64,000 nt of DNA from an uncultured Lachnospiraceae bacterium (GCA_947574135.1 CANPIM010000002.1:35857-99856), one strand, 5' to 3'. Positions 42,299 to 52,201 are shown, counted from the first letter of the stretch. Translations and numbers: made by a program. Notes: generated from the sequence alone by a model not told the origin.

Positions 42299-42755
42299 AT
42301 GGTAAAAAGGTTCCAATTAATATCCCGAGGAGCGCCCCCGCCAGCACCTGCAGCGGCGTATGGCCCACAAATTCCTTAAGCTTCTCGCTGGAAAATCCGG
42401 AAAAGGGCGTGTGCTCCAGATTCCGGAAGGCTGCGGTGATCTCGTTTAGCAGCTTGGCCTGCTTACCTGTCTCCAGGCGTACCCCCATGGCATCGTGCAT
42501 CACAATAATCGCCAGAATCACTGTGACGGCAAATTCGAAGCTTTCCGCCCCATAGACCCGAAGGGAGATGGCCGCCATGGCGCAGACCGTGGATGCATGG
42601 GAGCTGGGCATGCCCCCGGATCCCACCAGCCTTTCCGCCTGAAACTTTCCGGTAAGAATGGCATGAATCAGGGTCTTTAAAACCTGAGCCACAAACCAGC
42701 CTGTCACCGCGCTGGTTAAAACTCGATTTTCCATAAGCAGTTCCCAGGAATTCAT
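42297..42755 (-). CDS. Divergent PAP2/DUF212 family membrane protein
   Basis: 152 residues from the ATG at 42755 (GGAGGAG site). About four membrane helices. Motifs of the divergent PAP2 family: GSGGMPSSHAST near residue 45 and HDAMGVRLETGKQAKLLN, which align with acid-phosphatase motifs, ending HTPLQVLAGALLGILIG. It may act on a lipid phosphate at the membrane; the family's substrates are not settled. The stop lies inside the edge of the repeat. Confidence 0.9.
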   Translation of the reverse strand: MNSWELLMENRVLTSAVTGWFVAQVLKTLIHAILTGKFQAERLVGSGGMPSSHASTVCAMAAISLRVYGAESFEFAVTVILAIIVMHDAMGVRLETGKQAKLLNEITAAFRNLEHTPFSGFSSEKLKEFVGHTPLQVLAGALLGILIGTFLP

Positions 42756-42929
42756 CCGAAACTCCTCCTTCGTATTCCCTTGGCCGGATACACCGGACCC
42801 AGGGTACCTGAAAAGTATACCCGAATTTTGTCCATATGGCAAGAACAAATGTCCATAAAAATTAACCTGAAAAAAAAGACTGTTCCGGCAAAAAGCCAAA
42901 GTAAGCTGCGTCGGGCATATATTGGCGCG

Positions 42930-42958
42930 TTGCTGCCAGTACTACCATCACCTATAAA
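42930..42958 (+). promoter_or_regulatory. Sigma-A promoter of the HD-domain gene
   Basis: TTGCTG (42930-42935), 17-bp spacer, TATAAA (42953-42958), reading toward the gene at 43032. Confidence 0.6.
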
Positions 42959-43031
42959 TGAGAGTTGAATGTTATTTGCATTAGTAGTACACTTTGCTCA
43001 TAATAAATCAAAAATTATGGAGGAAAAACAG

Positions 43032-43520
43032 ATGGCTGTTGCAGAAATTATGGCAAAGATGATTGCCTATTCCAAAGGAAATATCCATGATATTGACCAT
43101 TTTATCCGGGTGTGGACATACGCAAAAATAATCGGGGAATTGGAGGGACTAAATCCAAAGACACAATATATCCTTGAAGTAGCTGCGATTACTCATGACA
43201 TCGCCTGTCCATTATGCCGGGAGAAGTATGGGAATACCCATGGCAAGCATCAGGAAGAGGAAGGCATCCCGATGGTTAGAGCGTTCCTGGAAAGCTTTGA
43301 TATAAGTAAAGAAACAGTTGCCCGGGTGGCATATCTGGTGGGTCATCATCACACTTTAACAAATGTAAATGAAATGGATTACCAAATTCTCATTGAGGCA
43401 GATTATATGGCAAATGCAGTGGAAAATGGATATTCAAAACATAACGTGGAAAATACGTTGAACAAAATCATAAAAACCAAAAGCGGCATCCAATTAATAC
43501 GATCCCTATTTTGTTTATGA
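43032..43520 (+). CDS. HD-domain phosphohydrolase
   Basis: 162 residues from the ATG at 43032, which has GGAGG 8 bp upstream. Metal-binding motifs are HDIDHFIRV, the central THDIAC and GHHHT. HD enzymes hydrolyse phosphate esters, often of nucleotides. Small stand-alone proteins of this type are widespread in Clostridia and their substrates are unknown. It forms its own unit with a hairpin terminator behind it. Confidence 0.88.
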   Translation: MAVAEIMAKMIAYSKGNIHDIDHFIRVWTYAKIIGELEGLNPKTQYILEVAAITHDIACPLCREKYGNTHGKHQEEEGIPMVRAFLESFDISKETVARVAYLVGHHHTLTNVNEMDYQILIEADYMANAVENGYSKHNVENTLNKIIKTKSGIQLIRSLFCL

Positions 43521-43574
43521 ATTCATGGGAAATAGGGATGTTCTGGTAATGCCAATCAATACAATCTTGCCAAT

Positions 43575-43632
43575 TCTATTTTCTATGGTAAAATAGAACC
43601 CTACACTTTGCCACCAATGTTTTCATTGGTGG
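43575..43632 (+). terminator. Two consecutive hairpins after the HD gene
   Basis: TTCTATTTT pairs with AAAATAGAA at 43575-43598. CCACCAATG pairs with CATTGGTGG at 43611-43632 and is followed by TATTCTTATTT. The second is the likely terminator. Confidence 0.65.
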
Positions 43633-43669
43633 TATTCTTATTTCACAAAAGACAAAAGGAGGACTTATT

Positions 43670-44062
43670 ATGCAGACTGTAATTCATGTGGAGCAGTTGT
43701 CAAAATCCTACGGCAAGCTACCTGTGATAGACAAAATCAGTCTATCTGTAAAGCGTGGAACTGTTTACGGGCTTCTTGGTGAAAATGGTGCAGGGAAAAG
43801 CACCAAGATTGAATGTATCTTAGGCACAAAAAATGCCGACAGCGGAACAGTATCCGTCTTGGGATGTAACCCGAAAAAGGTCAGACACCGTCTGTTTCAA
43901 AAGGTGGGCGTTCAGTTTCAAGAGGGCGATTATCAGCCGGAAATTAAAGTTTCAGAACGCAACAGAACGGCGGTTTTGAAACTACAATCAAAACCGCCGG
44001 TTTCACCGTTTCCCCTTTGTTCTCTCCTACTTCTTCTCCCTATAAGCTGTGCATCCTTTTAA
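43670..44062 (+). pseudogene. Truncated ABC transporter ATPase
   Basis: The first roughly 95 residues are the start of an ABC-2-type exporter ATPase, with Walker A GENGAGKST and the Q-loop region VGVQFQEGDYQPEIKVSE. The signature, Walker B and His switch are missing. After about 43950 the frame runs through an inverted repeat and into unrelated sequence overlapping the end of the V-type ATPase operon. It has a good AAAGGAGG site but should be non-functional. The rest of the transporter is absent, so a deletion probably joined this gene to the ATPase operon. Confidence 0.85.
43969..43998 (-). terminator. Hairpin after the V-type ATPase operon
   Basis: GGCGGTTTTGA and TCAAAACCGCC form a perfect 11-bp stem with an 8-base loop, 42 bp after the subunit D stop. 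On the minus strand it is followed by GTTCTGTT, a weak T tract. It is the best candidate for ending the nine-gene operon. Confidence 0.6.
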
Positions 44063-44657
44063 TCACCTTCAGCCGGGTAAACTCCTCCCGCTCCTTTTCC
44101 TCCAGGGCATTGGCAATGCTTTTGGTCAATGCCTCGTAGGTGGGAATGGTAATATTTTTCAGGGCGTTGGCACGCTTCTGGGTCTTTTTAATGTTGGCCG
44201 CCAGCTGATAGGCAGAGTTTTCCACCATAGAAAGCTTAATGGTCAGCTCCTTCACCTTCTCAAAGGAAACCCGGGCAATATCCAGGGATTCCCGGGTGCT
44301 GTAAAAGCCATAAACCGGCTCCGTGGTCCCCGGCTCATACCGGACTAAGGGGATCTCTGTTCCCATAATGCTCCGGGTCTTAACCTCCACACTGTTCTCC
44401 ACCGGCACGGTCTGAGCAATATCCGCCACAAAATGGATTCCCATCTCAATATTGGCCCGCTGCAAAGCCTGATAGGCTGTGGTGAAGGTGGTGCGGATCT
44501 CCTCCTGGATATCCTTGGCCTGGTCCACCAGCCCCATCAGCTCCCGGATGAGAATATTGCGCTTCTTATCCATAAGCTCATAGCCCTGGCGGGCCAGAGC
44601 CAGAGAATTCTTGGCCAGTATCAGGTTTCCCTTGGTGGGAAATGTCCTTACATCCAT
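44040..44657 (-). CDS. atpD: V-type ATP synthase subunit D
   Basis: 205 residues. Central stalk (rotor) subunit: starts with the helix TKGNLILAKNSLALARQGYELMDKKRNILIRELM and ends in a second long helix of the coiled-coil (RANALKNITIPTYEALTKSIANALEEKEREEFTRLKVIK). It couples turning of the K ring to the A/B catalytic head. Last gene of the operon, 15 bp after subunit B. Confidence 0.96.
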   Translation of the reverse strand: MDVRTFPTKGNLILAKNSLALARQGYELMDKKRNILIRELMGLVDQAKDIQEEIRTTFTTAYQALQRANIEMGIHFVADIAQTVPVENSVEVKTRSIMGTEIPLVRYEPGTTEPVYGFYSTRESLDIARVSFEKVKELTIKLSMVENSAYQLAANIKKTQKRANALKNITIPTYEALTKSIANALEEKEREEFTRLKVIKRMHSL

Positions 44658-44672
44658 GGAGATGACCTCCTT

Positions 44673-46052
44673 TTATTCCTGTGGACTGTAATATTTTTCC
44701 AGTATCTTTGTATCAATCCGGTCCAGCTCCTCCCGGGGCAGAAGTCCCAAAAGCCGCCACCCAATATCCAGCGTCTCCAAAATGGTCCGGTTCTCATTGG
44801 GATCCTGTCCTACGAATTCCTCCTCAAAGGCCCGGCCAAAGGCCAGATACTTCTTGTCAATGGGGGACAGCTCATCCTCCCCGATAACGGAAGCCAGCGC
44901 CCTGGCATCTCCCACCTTGGCATAGGCGGAAAACAGCTGATTGGCCAAATCCTGATGATCCTCCCGGGTATAGCCCGCTCCAATGCCGTCCTTCATCAGA
45001 CGGGACAGAGAAGGCAGCACGCTAATGGGGGGATAAATATTCTGCCCGTGGAGATTCCGATCCAGCACCACCTGCCCCTCGGTAATATAGCCGGTGAGGT
45101 CCGGAATGGGATGGGTAATGTCGTCGTTGGGCATGGTGAGAATGGGAATCTGGGTCACGGATCCGGAGGAGCCGTGAATAATGCCCGCCCGCTCGTAAAT
45201 GGTGGCCAGCTCGCTGTACAGATAGCCCGGATAGCCCTTTCTGGAGGGAATCTCGCCCTTGGAGGAGGACACCTCACGCATGGCCTCCGCAAAGGAGGTC
45301 ATATCCGTCAGAACCACCAGAATATGCATGCCGCATTCAAAGGCCAGATACTCGGCCGCCGTCAGGGCTACCTTAGGCGTAATCAGGCGCTCCACCACAG
45401 GATCATTGGCCAGATTCAGGAACATGGTCACATGCTCCGACACCCCGCTCTCCTCAAAGGCGCGGCGGAAAAAGTCCGCCACATCATGCTTTACGCCCAT
45501 GGCTGCAAACACAATTGCAAATTTTTCGTCAGAATCATCCCCCAGGGAGGCCTGCTTCACCAGCTGCGCAGCCAGCTGATCGTGGGGCAGACCGTTGCCG
45601 GAGAAAATAGGCAGCTTCTGGCCCCGAATCAGGGTGGTAAGACCGTCGATGGCGGAAAAGCCTGTGCGAATGTAGTTACGGGGATACTCCCGCACCACCG
45701 GGTTCATGGGCTGACCGTTTACATTCCGGCGAATGTCGGACACAATCTCTCCCAGACCGTCAATGGGCTGGCCGATGCCGTTAAAGGTCCGGCCCAGAAT
45801 ATCCGTGGAAAGTGGGATCTCCATGGGATGGCCGCTTAACTTGGTGTGGGTATTTCTAAGGGACATATTGTCCGTACTGCCGAATACCTGAATCACCGCC
45901 TTGTCCGCATAGCACTCCACAATGCGGCCCAGCTCCTTCTTCTTTCCGTCAATGATAATTTCTACGATTTCTTCATAGGAGGCATTCTGCACACCCTCCA
46001 GCGCGATGAGAGGGCCGTTGATTTCACTTAATCCCAAATATTGAATTGACAT
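44673..46052 (-). CDS. atpB: V-type ATP synthase subunit B
   Basis: 459 residues. The non-catalytic nucleotide-binding-like subunit of the head. Typical sequence: [51 protein letters not shown] with a degenerate P-loop, and [45 protein letters not shown]. It follows subunit A by 12 bp. The same arrangement is seen in Enterococcus ntp and in archaeal A-type operons. Confidence 0.97.
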   Translation of the reverse strand: MSIQYLGLSEINGPLIALEGVQNASYEEIVEIIIDGKKKELGRIVECYADKAVIQVFGSTDNMSLRNTHTKLSGHPMEIPLSTDILGRTFNGIGQPIDGLGEIVSDIRRNVNGQPMNPVVREYPRNYIRTGFSAIDGLTTLIRGQKLPIFSGNGLPHDQLAAQLVKQASLGDDSDEKFAIVFAAMGVKHDVADFFRRAFEESGVSEHVTMFLNLANDPVVERLITPKVALTAAEYLAFECGMHILVVLTDMTSFAEAMREVSSSKGEIPSRKGYPGYLYSELATIYERAGIIHGSSGSVTQIPILTMPNDDITHPIPDLTGYITEGQVVLDRNLHGQNIYPPISVLPSLSRLMKDGIGAGYTREDHQDLANQLFSAYAKVGDARALASVIGEDELSPIDKKYLAFGRAFEEEFVGQDPNENRTILETLDIGWRLLGLLPREELDRIDTKILEKYYSPQE

Positions 46053-46064
46053 CTCTTTTCCCCC

Positions 46065-47831
46065 TTACGCATTCTTTTCCAGCACGCGCTCATAGAACGC
46101 GTCAATCTCTTTCATATACGCATCAAACATCTCCGGCTTGTCATTGGGAATATCATACTTCATGGCAATGACCTTCTCAAAAATATTCTCCTGCTTCAAT
46201 ACGGAAATGGGCATATTCATGGTAATCAGCGCCTTGGCCTTGGCATTCAGATACAGAATCACCTGCATCATCTTCAGCTGCTTCTCCATGGGCACGCAGG
46301 TGTCGTCAGGATGGAAGGCATTCTGCTGCAAAAAGCCCAGACGAATGACCCGGGAAATCTCCAGCACAAGCTTCTGATCATCGGGGAGCACATCGCTACC
46401 AATAAGCTTCACAATCTCCATCAGGCTGCTCTCCTGATTTAAGAGAGTCACCAGCTGGTTTCTGCAGTCCACAAAGTCCTTGGACACATGGTCCTTATAC
46501 CAGGGCGCCAGATCCCCCAGATACTCGCTGTAGCTGGTGAGCCAGTGAATGGCCGGGAAGTGGCGGGCATAGGCCAGGGATTTGTCCAGTCCCCAGAAGC
46601 ACCGGACAAAGCGCTTGGTATTCTGGGTTACAGGCTCGGAAAAATCGCCGCCCTGGGGAGACACGGCTCCAATAATGGACACGCTGCCCTCGGTGCCGTT
46701 TAAGTTCATCATCATGCCGGCCCGCTCATAAAAGGCAGAGAGCCGGGAAGCCAGGTAGGCCGGGAAGCCTTCCTCTGCAGGCATCTCCTCCAGACGTCCG
46801 GAGAGCTCTCTTAAGGCCTCCGCCCAGCGGGAGGTGGAATCTGCCATGATGGCCACATCATAGCCCATATCCCGGTAATATTCCGCCAGGGTCACACCGG
46901 TGTAAATGCTGGCCTCACGGGCCGCCACCGGCATATTCGAAGTGTTGGCAATCAGGGTGGTCCGGTCCATCAGAGGCTTGCCGGACTTGGGGTCTATAAG
47001 TTTGGAAAAATCTTCCAAAACCTGGGTCATCTCATTGCCCCGCTCTCCACAGCCGATATAAATAATAATGTCCGCATCCGACCATTTTGCAATCTGATGC
47101 TGGGTCATGGTTTTTCCCGTACCAAAGCCTCCCGGCACGGCCGCCGTGCCTCCCTTGGCAATGGGAAACAGGGTGTCCAAAATCCGCTGACCGGTAATCA
47201 GGGGCTTAGTGCAGGCATACCGCCGCTGGGTGGGACGGGGAATCCGGATAGGCCATTTCTGGGCCATACACAGCTCCTTCTCCGTGCCGTCCGTAAGCTG
47301 CAGCACTACCAGAGGCTCCTCTATGGTGTAGCTGCCGTCCGGCACCACCCGCAGCACCTCTCCCTCCACCTCCGGAGGAACCATGCACCGGTGCACAATG
47401 GCTGCCGTCTCCTGTACCTCACAGATCACCGTGCCCCCGAAAATCCGCTGCCCCGGAGCCACGGTCATATGGGTCTCCCAGCGCTTCTCAAGATCCAGGG
47501 AGGAAACCTTGGTTCCCCGGCTGATAAACGCGCCGGAATCCTTGGCAATCTCGCTTAAGGGCCGCTCAATACCGTCAAAAATATTGTTCAGGATCCCCGG
47601 CGCCAGGGTCACGGAGATAGCGTCTCCCGTGGCCTCCACCAGCTCTCCCGGCTTTATGCCTGTGGTCTCCTCAAAGACCTGAATGGTGGTTCGCTCCTTG
47701 TCCAGGGCAATGACCTCGCCGATCAGGCGCTCGTTTCCCACATAGACCATCTCGGCCATTTTAAACTCGGTATTTCCCTTAATATATACCACAGGACCAT
47801 TGATCCCGTAAATCTCACCTGTTCTAACCAA
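46065..47831 (-). CDS. atpA: V-type ATP synthase catalytic subunit A
   Basis: 588 residues from a TTG at 47831 placed after a GGAGGGG site and overlapping the end of subunit E by 8 bp; an in-frame ATG at 47888 would add unrelated sequence. P-loop GGFGTGKTMTQ near residue 230, then CGERGNEMTQVLEDF, MADSTSRWAEALRELSGRLEEMPAEEGFPAYL and FPAIHWLTSYSEY, all diagnostic. The large non-homologous insert region (about 110-200) distinguishes it from F-type beta. It hydrolyses or makes ATP in the cytoplasmic head. Confidence 0.97.
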   Translation of the reverse strand: MVRTGEIYGINGPVVYIKGNTEFKMAEMVYVGNERLIGEVIALDKERTTIQVFEETTGIKPGELVEATGDAISVTLAPGILNNIFDGIERPLSEIAKDSGAFISRGTKVSSLDLEKRWETHMTVAPGQRIFGGTVICEVQETAAIVHRCMVPPEVEGEVLRVVPDGSYTIEEPLVVLQLTDGTEKELCMAQKWPIRIPRPTQRRYACTKPLITGQRILDTLFPIAKGGTAAVPGGFGTGKTMTQHQIAKWSDADIIIYIGCGERGNEMTQVLEDFSKLIDPKSGKPLMDRTTLIANTSNMPVAAREASIYTGVTLAEYYRDMGYDVAIMADSTSRWAEALRELSGRLEEMPAEEGFPAYLASRLSAFYERAGMMMNLNGTEGSVSIIGAVSPQGGDFSEPVTQNTKRFVRCFWGLDKSLAYARHFPAIHWLTSYSEYLGDLAPWYKDHVSKDFVDCRNQLVTLLNQESSLMEIVKLIGSDVLPDDQKLVLEISRVIRLGFLQQNAFHPDDTCVPMEKQLKMMQVILYLNAKAKALITMNMPISVLKQENIFEKVIAMKYDIPNDKPEMFDAYMKEIDAFYERVLEKNA

Positions 47832-48411
47832 GAATATCCCCTCCTTTGAACACAAACCGTTCCTTCTCCTCCTCAATCTTGGTCTCAAAGGACTGATCGA
47901 TCAGGATATTTTTGGACGGAATCACGGCCCGCATGCCGCCGAAAAAGGAATACTGGCTGATGGTAAGGGGAACCTGTACCTTGGCCTCCAGCTCCATTTT
48001 CCGGGAGGAATCCGCCGGGTCGATATAGATAATAATCTCCTGGCCGGCGGCAAACTCCAGCGCCTCGTTGATCTGATTCACCAGCATAGCGCTGTAGGCC
48101 GGGGTATCCCTAAAGCTGCACAGCTGGTTCCGCACCTCCACAAACAGCTTTTCCTTCAGCTCCTCCGCCTTTTTCCGCACGGTCCGCTTAATCTGGATCT
48201 GCTCCTGGGAGAGCTCCTTATTATTATCCCGGATAATCTGCTCCGTCTCTATCTTAATCTGCAGATCCTCCTGCCTCTTCTTTTTTTCCATATGCTCCTG
48301 GAAAATGGTCTCCAGCGCTGTCCGGTATTCCTCCACCTGCCGGGTGCTCTGTTCCCTGGCATCCTCCATGGCATATTCTTCAAAATGCTGCAATTTTTCT
48401 TCGATTGTCAT
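47824..48411 (-). CDS. atpE: V-type ATP synthase subunit E
   Basis: About 195 residues from the ATG at 48411; a GTG three codons upstream is possible. Peripheral-stalk subunit: a long charged N-terminal helix (YAMEDAREQSTRQVEEYRTALETIFQEHMEKKKRQED) and a C-terminal alpha/beta domain with VPLTISQYSFFGGMRAVIPSKNILIDQSFETKIEEEKE. It partners the small coiled-coil subunit at 52202-52528. Confidence 0.9.
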   Translation of the reverse strand: MTIEEKLQHFEEYAMEDAREQSTRQVEEYRTALETIFQEHMEKKKRQEDLQIKIETEQIIRDNNKELSQEQIQIKRTVRKKAEELKEKLFVEVRNQLCSFRDTPAYSAMLVNQINEALEFAAGQEIIIYIDPADSSRKMELEAKVQVPLTISQYSFFGGMRAVIPSKNILIDQSFETKIEEEKERFVFKGGDILG

Positions 48412-48426
48412 GACATTCACCTTTTC

Positions 48427-48735
48427 CTAGAGTTTGACCCCAACGGCCTCATTGACGTAGGAGGTGATAAAGTTCTCTCCACGCATAGTTCCATGGCGGT
48501 CCGGAATCTCAATCAATAAGGGCAGGCTGCGGCTTAAACGGATGGAGTCAATAAGCTCGGGAAACTCCCGCCCAAACTTCTCCGTCAGCACTATAATGGC
48601 AATCTCCGGGTTGGCGCAGGCTCTTTCCAGCTCTTCCTTAAGCTCCTCCCGCTGATGCACCACCGCACCCTCCACGCCGGCCAGCCGCATGCCGGTCAGC
48701 GTATCCACATTATCACTGATCAAATACATTTTCAT
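48427..48735 (-). CDS. atpF: V-type ATP synthase subunit F
   Basis: 102 residues. Small central-stalk subunit with a Rossmann-like fold: MKMYLISDNVDTLTGMRLAGVEG, then IAIIVLTEKFGREFPE and LPLLIEIPDRHG. All are family hallmarks. It lies 15 bp after subunit K. Confidence 0.95.
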   Translation of the reverse strand: MKMYLISDNVDTLTGMRLAGVEGAVVHQREELKEELERACANPEIAIIVLTEKFGREFPELIDSIRLSRSLPLLIEIPDRHGTMRGENFITSYVNEAVGVKL

Positions 48736-48749
48736 AGGAATTCTGCCTC

Positions 48750-49181
48750 TTAAAGCTGGCCCAAAATCATAAAGGAAATAATCAAACCATAGAGAGCAAT
48801 ACCCTCTGCCATGGCCACGAAGATCATGGACTTACCAAACACACTCTGGTCCTCGCTGATAGCTCCCAGAGCCGCGCTGGCGGAGGATGCCACGGCAATA
48901 CCGCTGCCGATACCGGAAAGGCTGGTGGCCAGAGCCGCCGCAAGATAGCCCATACCTGTGGCCATGGTAGCCGTATTAGCCGCCTCACCGGCTGCCTGCA
49001 CCTCTCCTCCCAGAGCCAGCACAGAAGCCAAAATCAAGGTTCCGAAAAAGAAAAAGCAGTTGCAGCCAACGGATCTCTTATAACGCTTCCGGCTCTTCTC
49101 TCCCAGGAAATAATAGCCAAAGGGAACGATAATACTAAGCACCAAAGCAGCCACCAATAATACCTTCACTAACATTGTCAT
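48750..49181 (-). CDS. atpK: V-type ATP synthase subunit K (rotor ring proteolipid)
   Basis: 143 residues. An extra N-terminal helix and a basic segment (GEKSRKRYKRSVGCN) come first, then a helix, then the ring hairpin: MGYLAAALATSLSGIGSGIAVASSASAALGAI and SMIFVAMAEGIALYGLIISFMILG. The ion-binding Glu is in VAMAEGIALYG. There is one carboxylate per hairpin, so this is a c-like rather than a duplicated 16-kDa subunit. I cannot decide from sequence alone whether it moves sodium or protons. Confidence 0.93.
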   Translation of the reverse strand: MTMLVKVLLVAALVLSIIVPFGYYFLGEKSRKRYKRSVGCNCFFFFGTLILASVLALGGEVQAAGEAANTATMATGMGYLAAALATSLSGIGSGIAVASSASAALGAISEDQSVFGKSMIFVAMAEGIALYGLIISFMILGQL

Positions 49182-49194
49182 GATTTTTTCCTCC

Positions 49195-51144
49195 TTAAAT
49201 TTGCTTCTCTTTATTTAACTGATAGGGACGGAATTCGTGACCCGTGCCCTTATAAAAACGGCTGAACAATTCATAATACTCCAGACGAAGCACCTGGATA
49301 CCCACGATCAGGCCCTCCATGGCACACACAAAGGCATTTCCCAGGATTACCACAATCCAGTTTCCGCCCCCGGCATTCTCAAAGCCGGCCAGCATCATCA
49401 CAACCTCCATCATGGCCGCATGGCTCACGGCAAAGGCTCCGATACGCACAAAGGAAAGCGTATTGGAGAAGAAGCTAAGGAGCACCTCAAACATCTCGAA
49501 GAAGGTCTGGACCAGAAACATGACCTTTCCCCCTTCCACCAGCTCCTCCCGCTTTTCCATCCAGGCGATAATGGGCTCCTTAAAGGCCATGCACAGAAGG
49601 GGAATCCCCAGCACTGCCCCCAGAATGCCACCCGCCGGCAGAGGATGTCCGGTCATAACCAGAACGATAATGGCCACCAGCGCGCCGTAGAATACAAAGC
49701 CGGCCACTCCGTTGGTACTAAAGAGCGCCTCTCCGGTCTCTTTATTCTTTATACAGACCAGAATGTGGAAGATCATGGCCAGCAAAATCAGAAACATGCC
49801 AAAGGCCACCGCTACCACAAAGACCGTATTCATCTGGCCCACCACGGGAAGCTGCATCATGGCCTCCTTGGGCGAAAGCCAGAGGTGGGGAATCACCGTA
49901 TCCTCAAAGCCGAAAAAGCTGCCGTACAGGAAGCCGAAAATGGTGGAAAACACACCGGCCGAGGACACAATGGCCGCCAGATTCAATCCCTTTACCCGAT
50001 ACAGGAGATAGCCTCCCAGGAGAAGCACCAGCCCCTGTCCCACATCTCCAAACATGGCGCCAAAGATAAAGGCATAGGACAGACCCACAAACAGGGTGGG
50101 ATCCATCTCATTGTAGGCGGGCAGACCGTACATTTTAATATACATCTCAAAGGGGCGGAACAGCCTGAGATTTTTAAGCTTGGTGGGGGGCGTGCTGGAG
50201 ACATTCTCGTGGCCATCCTCCATCACCACAAAGGTATTCTGCTCTTGATCCTGGGCCAGCTCCCTCTGGAAGGCCTCCGCATCCTTCTGGGTCATCCAGC
50301 CACAGAGAATGTAAAAGGTATTGTTCTTCTCCTTTGTGAGAGCCGCATATTTTCGGATGCCGAAATTGCGCTCCACCTCCTCCAGACAGCTCACCGCATC
50401 GTAAAGCTCCTGGAGACGGCCCGACACGGCCTCAGAAATCTCCCGGTCCGTCTGGGCCAGCTCCTCATCCAGCTTTTCCAGCTTCCTGGTCAGGCCCTCA
50501 CAGGCCTCCTGGGCCGTACCCTCGTACTCGTCGGGAATATAGATCACCTCAAAATGCATGGAGGTATACACCGCGTCCACCTGATGCGCCTGGGACGCCG
50601 GCATAAAGTAAACGCCCCACACGTATTCCTGATTGCTGTGGGTGATATAAAAAATCGTATTCAGGCTCCCATAAACATATTTCTCAAACTTCTCATAATA
50701 TTCTCTGGGAATCCGTCCAAACCGAAATTTTACAAACTTAAAGTTCAAAAGCTTGTGGGTATTGTAGGGAAGCTGCTGAAAGGGCTCTATCTTTTCCCGG
50801 TAGGAGGCGCACTGAGTCCTTTTCTCCTCAAGCTTAAGTTTTCGCTCCCGCAGCTGGGAAATGTTTTCCCCTATCTCCCGGATAATCTTTTCCGCCTCCC
50901 GGGGCGTCATCTCGGTATTTTTTACTTCCTTGGGCAGGCCCTCCCCGGGCAAATATTCCCGGCCGGCCCGCATGGTCTCCTCATAGGGATTTCCCTCCAC
51001 AAAAGGCCTTAAGTTTTTCACAGTCCGAAGCTCCGTCAGGGCATTTTCCAGTTGAATCTCATATTTGGAAAGATACCGCTTGGCCATCCGTTCAATATCA
51101 TCCTTCGGGCCTGTGATACTTAAAAATTTCATTTTTACTATCAC
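49195..51144 (-). CDS. atpI: V-type ATP synthase subunit I (membrane stator)
   Basis: 649 residues from a GTG at 51144 with a GGGAGGG site. The cytoplasmic N-terminal half is coiled-coil rich. The C-terminal half has about seven to eight membrane helices including LFVGLSYAFIFGAMFGDVGQGLVLLLGGYLLY, the NTLSFVRIGAFAVSHAAMMEV helix with its essential Arg, and a final GLIVGIQVLRLEYYELFSRFYKGTGHEFRPYQ. Homologue of the eukaryotic a subunit; forms the ion half-channels. Confidence 0.96.
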   Translation of the reverse strand: MIVKMKFLSITGPKDDIERMAKRYLSKYEIQLENALTELRTVKNLRPFVEGNPYEETMRAGREYLPGEGLPKEVKNTEMTPREAEKIIREIGENISQLRERKLKLEEKRTQCASYREKIEPFQQLPYNTHKLLNFKFVKFRFGRIPREYYEKFEKYVYGSLNTIFYITHSNQEYVWGVYFMPASQAHQVDAVYTSMHFEVIYIPDEYEGTAQEACEGLTRKLEKLDEELAQTDREISEAVSGRLQELYDAVSCLEEVERNFGIRKYAALTKEKNNTFYILCGWMTQKDAEAFQRELAQDQEQNTFVVMEDGHENVSSTPPTKLKNLRLFRPFEMYIKMYGLPAYNEMDPTLFVGLSYAFIFGAMFGDVGQGLVLLLGGYLLYRVKGLNLAAIVSSAGVFSTIFGFLYGSFFGFEDTVIPHLWLSPKEAMMQLPVVGQMNTVFVVAVAFGMFLILLAMIFHILVCIKNKETGEALFSTNGVAGFVFYGALVAIIVLVMTGHPLPAGGILGAVLGIPLLCMAFKEPIIAWMEKREELVEGGKVMFLVQTFFEMFEVLLSFFSNTLSFVRIGAFAVSHAAMMEVVMMLAGFENAGGGNWIVVILGNAFVCAMEGLIVGIQVLRLEYYELFSRFYKGTGHEFRPYQLNKEKQI

Positions 51145-51162
51145 AAATGCTCCCTCCCTGTA

Positions 51163-52197
51163 TTAAGGTATATATGTTGACAATTCCTCCGGTGCAAGTC
51201 CGTACCGGACACACTCCAGAATGGTGGTCAGCTGATCGATCTCCTGCTCTTTATGGTACAAATAAGAGGTGACGGCCGTCATGGAATAGGGGTTCCTGTG
51301 CTGATCCACCTGGTAAATCCGCCACAAAAGCTGCCGGTGTAAAAGCTCCAGATCCGTCTCTGTCAGCTCCTGATGCCTCTGCCCGTACCAGGTTCTCCGG
51401 GCAGCCTCCAGAAGCGTCTCCTCATCCTCCGCCTCCACCAAATCCTGCAGCTGTCTCTTTCGCAGCTTATAGGAAATGGGAATCACCAGCGTGTAAATGG
51501 CGGCAGCCGACATCTGATAGTAATGCTTTGCCCGGTATATCCACATCATATTCAGCATGTCAATCTGACTGCCATATACCTGGGTCATAAGCTCCCGTTC
51601 CTTGCCCTTCAGCAGCTTTTCCTTCTTTTTCCAAATATTGGAAAAATAGAACATATCCAGTACCATCTCATAGTCAAAGAGGGTTTTCTTTTCTCTTCTG
51701 TTCAGCTGGGCCAGAACATCGTAATAGGGAGTACGCCTCAGAGCCTCTAGAAATTCCTCCAGATCTGTGGCTCCGTTGAGCCGCTCCAGATCAATATTGG
51801 AAAAGTACTGAAAAACCTCATCTTCCTTACCGATACGCTCCGCCTTAGCCGCAGGGTTAAAAATCCGCCGCAGGGCCCCCTTGAGAGCCTGGATCTCATA
51901 TTTGCAAAAGTACAGCTCCAATACGCTTCTCTGTTTCAAGTTACAAAACCGGTAAATTTTGGAAAAATCGTGAAACAAGGACCGGCTCAGCCGCCGTTCG
52001 ATCTCTCCCCGGTGAAGGTGCTCCTCAGGAATATCCGAGAGCACTGTCCCATAGACGGTTCTCTGCTTTAAATATCCCACAGCCTCCGCCACGCTTCGGG
52101 AGGAAGCCAGGCTTTCAAAGTCCTCTCTGGTCAAAAGCTTTCCGCTCATGGCCCGGGTCTTTGTGGCAATCCCGCTGTAGCTGAACATACCACGCAT
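51163..52197 (-). CDS. atpC: V-type ATP synthase subunit C (AC39 family)
   Basis: 344 residues, all helical. It sits as a socket between the central stalk and the K ring. Family features: an N-terminal FSYSGIATKTRAMSGKLLTREDFESLASSRSVAEAVGYLKQ and a C-terminal EIDQLTTILECVRYGLAPEELSTYI. It has a GGAGAG site and starts 5 bp from the stop of the small stalk subunit gene. Confidence 0.92.
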   Translation of the reverse strand: MRGMFSYSGIATKTRAMSGKLLTREDFESLASSRSVAEAVGYLKQRTVYGTVLSDIPEEHLHRGEIERRLSRSLFHDFSKIYRFCNLKQRSVLELYFCKYEIQALKGALRRIFNPAAKAERIGKEDEVFQYFSNIDLERLNGATDLEEFLEALRRTPYYDVLAQLNRREKKTLFDYEMVLDMFYFSNIWKKKEKLLKGKERELMTQVYGSQIDMLNMMWIYRAKHYYQMSAAAIYTLVIPISYKLRKRQLQDLVEAEDEETLLEAARRTWYGQRHQELTETDLELLHRQLLWRIYQVDQHRNPYSMTAVTSYLYHKEQEIDQLTTILECVRYGLAPEELSTYIP

Positions 52198-52201
52198 GGT
52201 C

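Noticed and set aside
42297..42899. Longer 200-residue start for the DUF212 protein
   Set aside because: The extra N-terminal 48 residues lack homology, and the ATG at 42755 has a strong GGAGG site.
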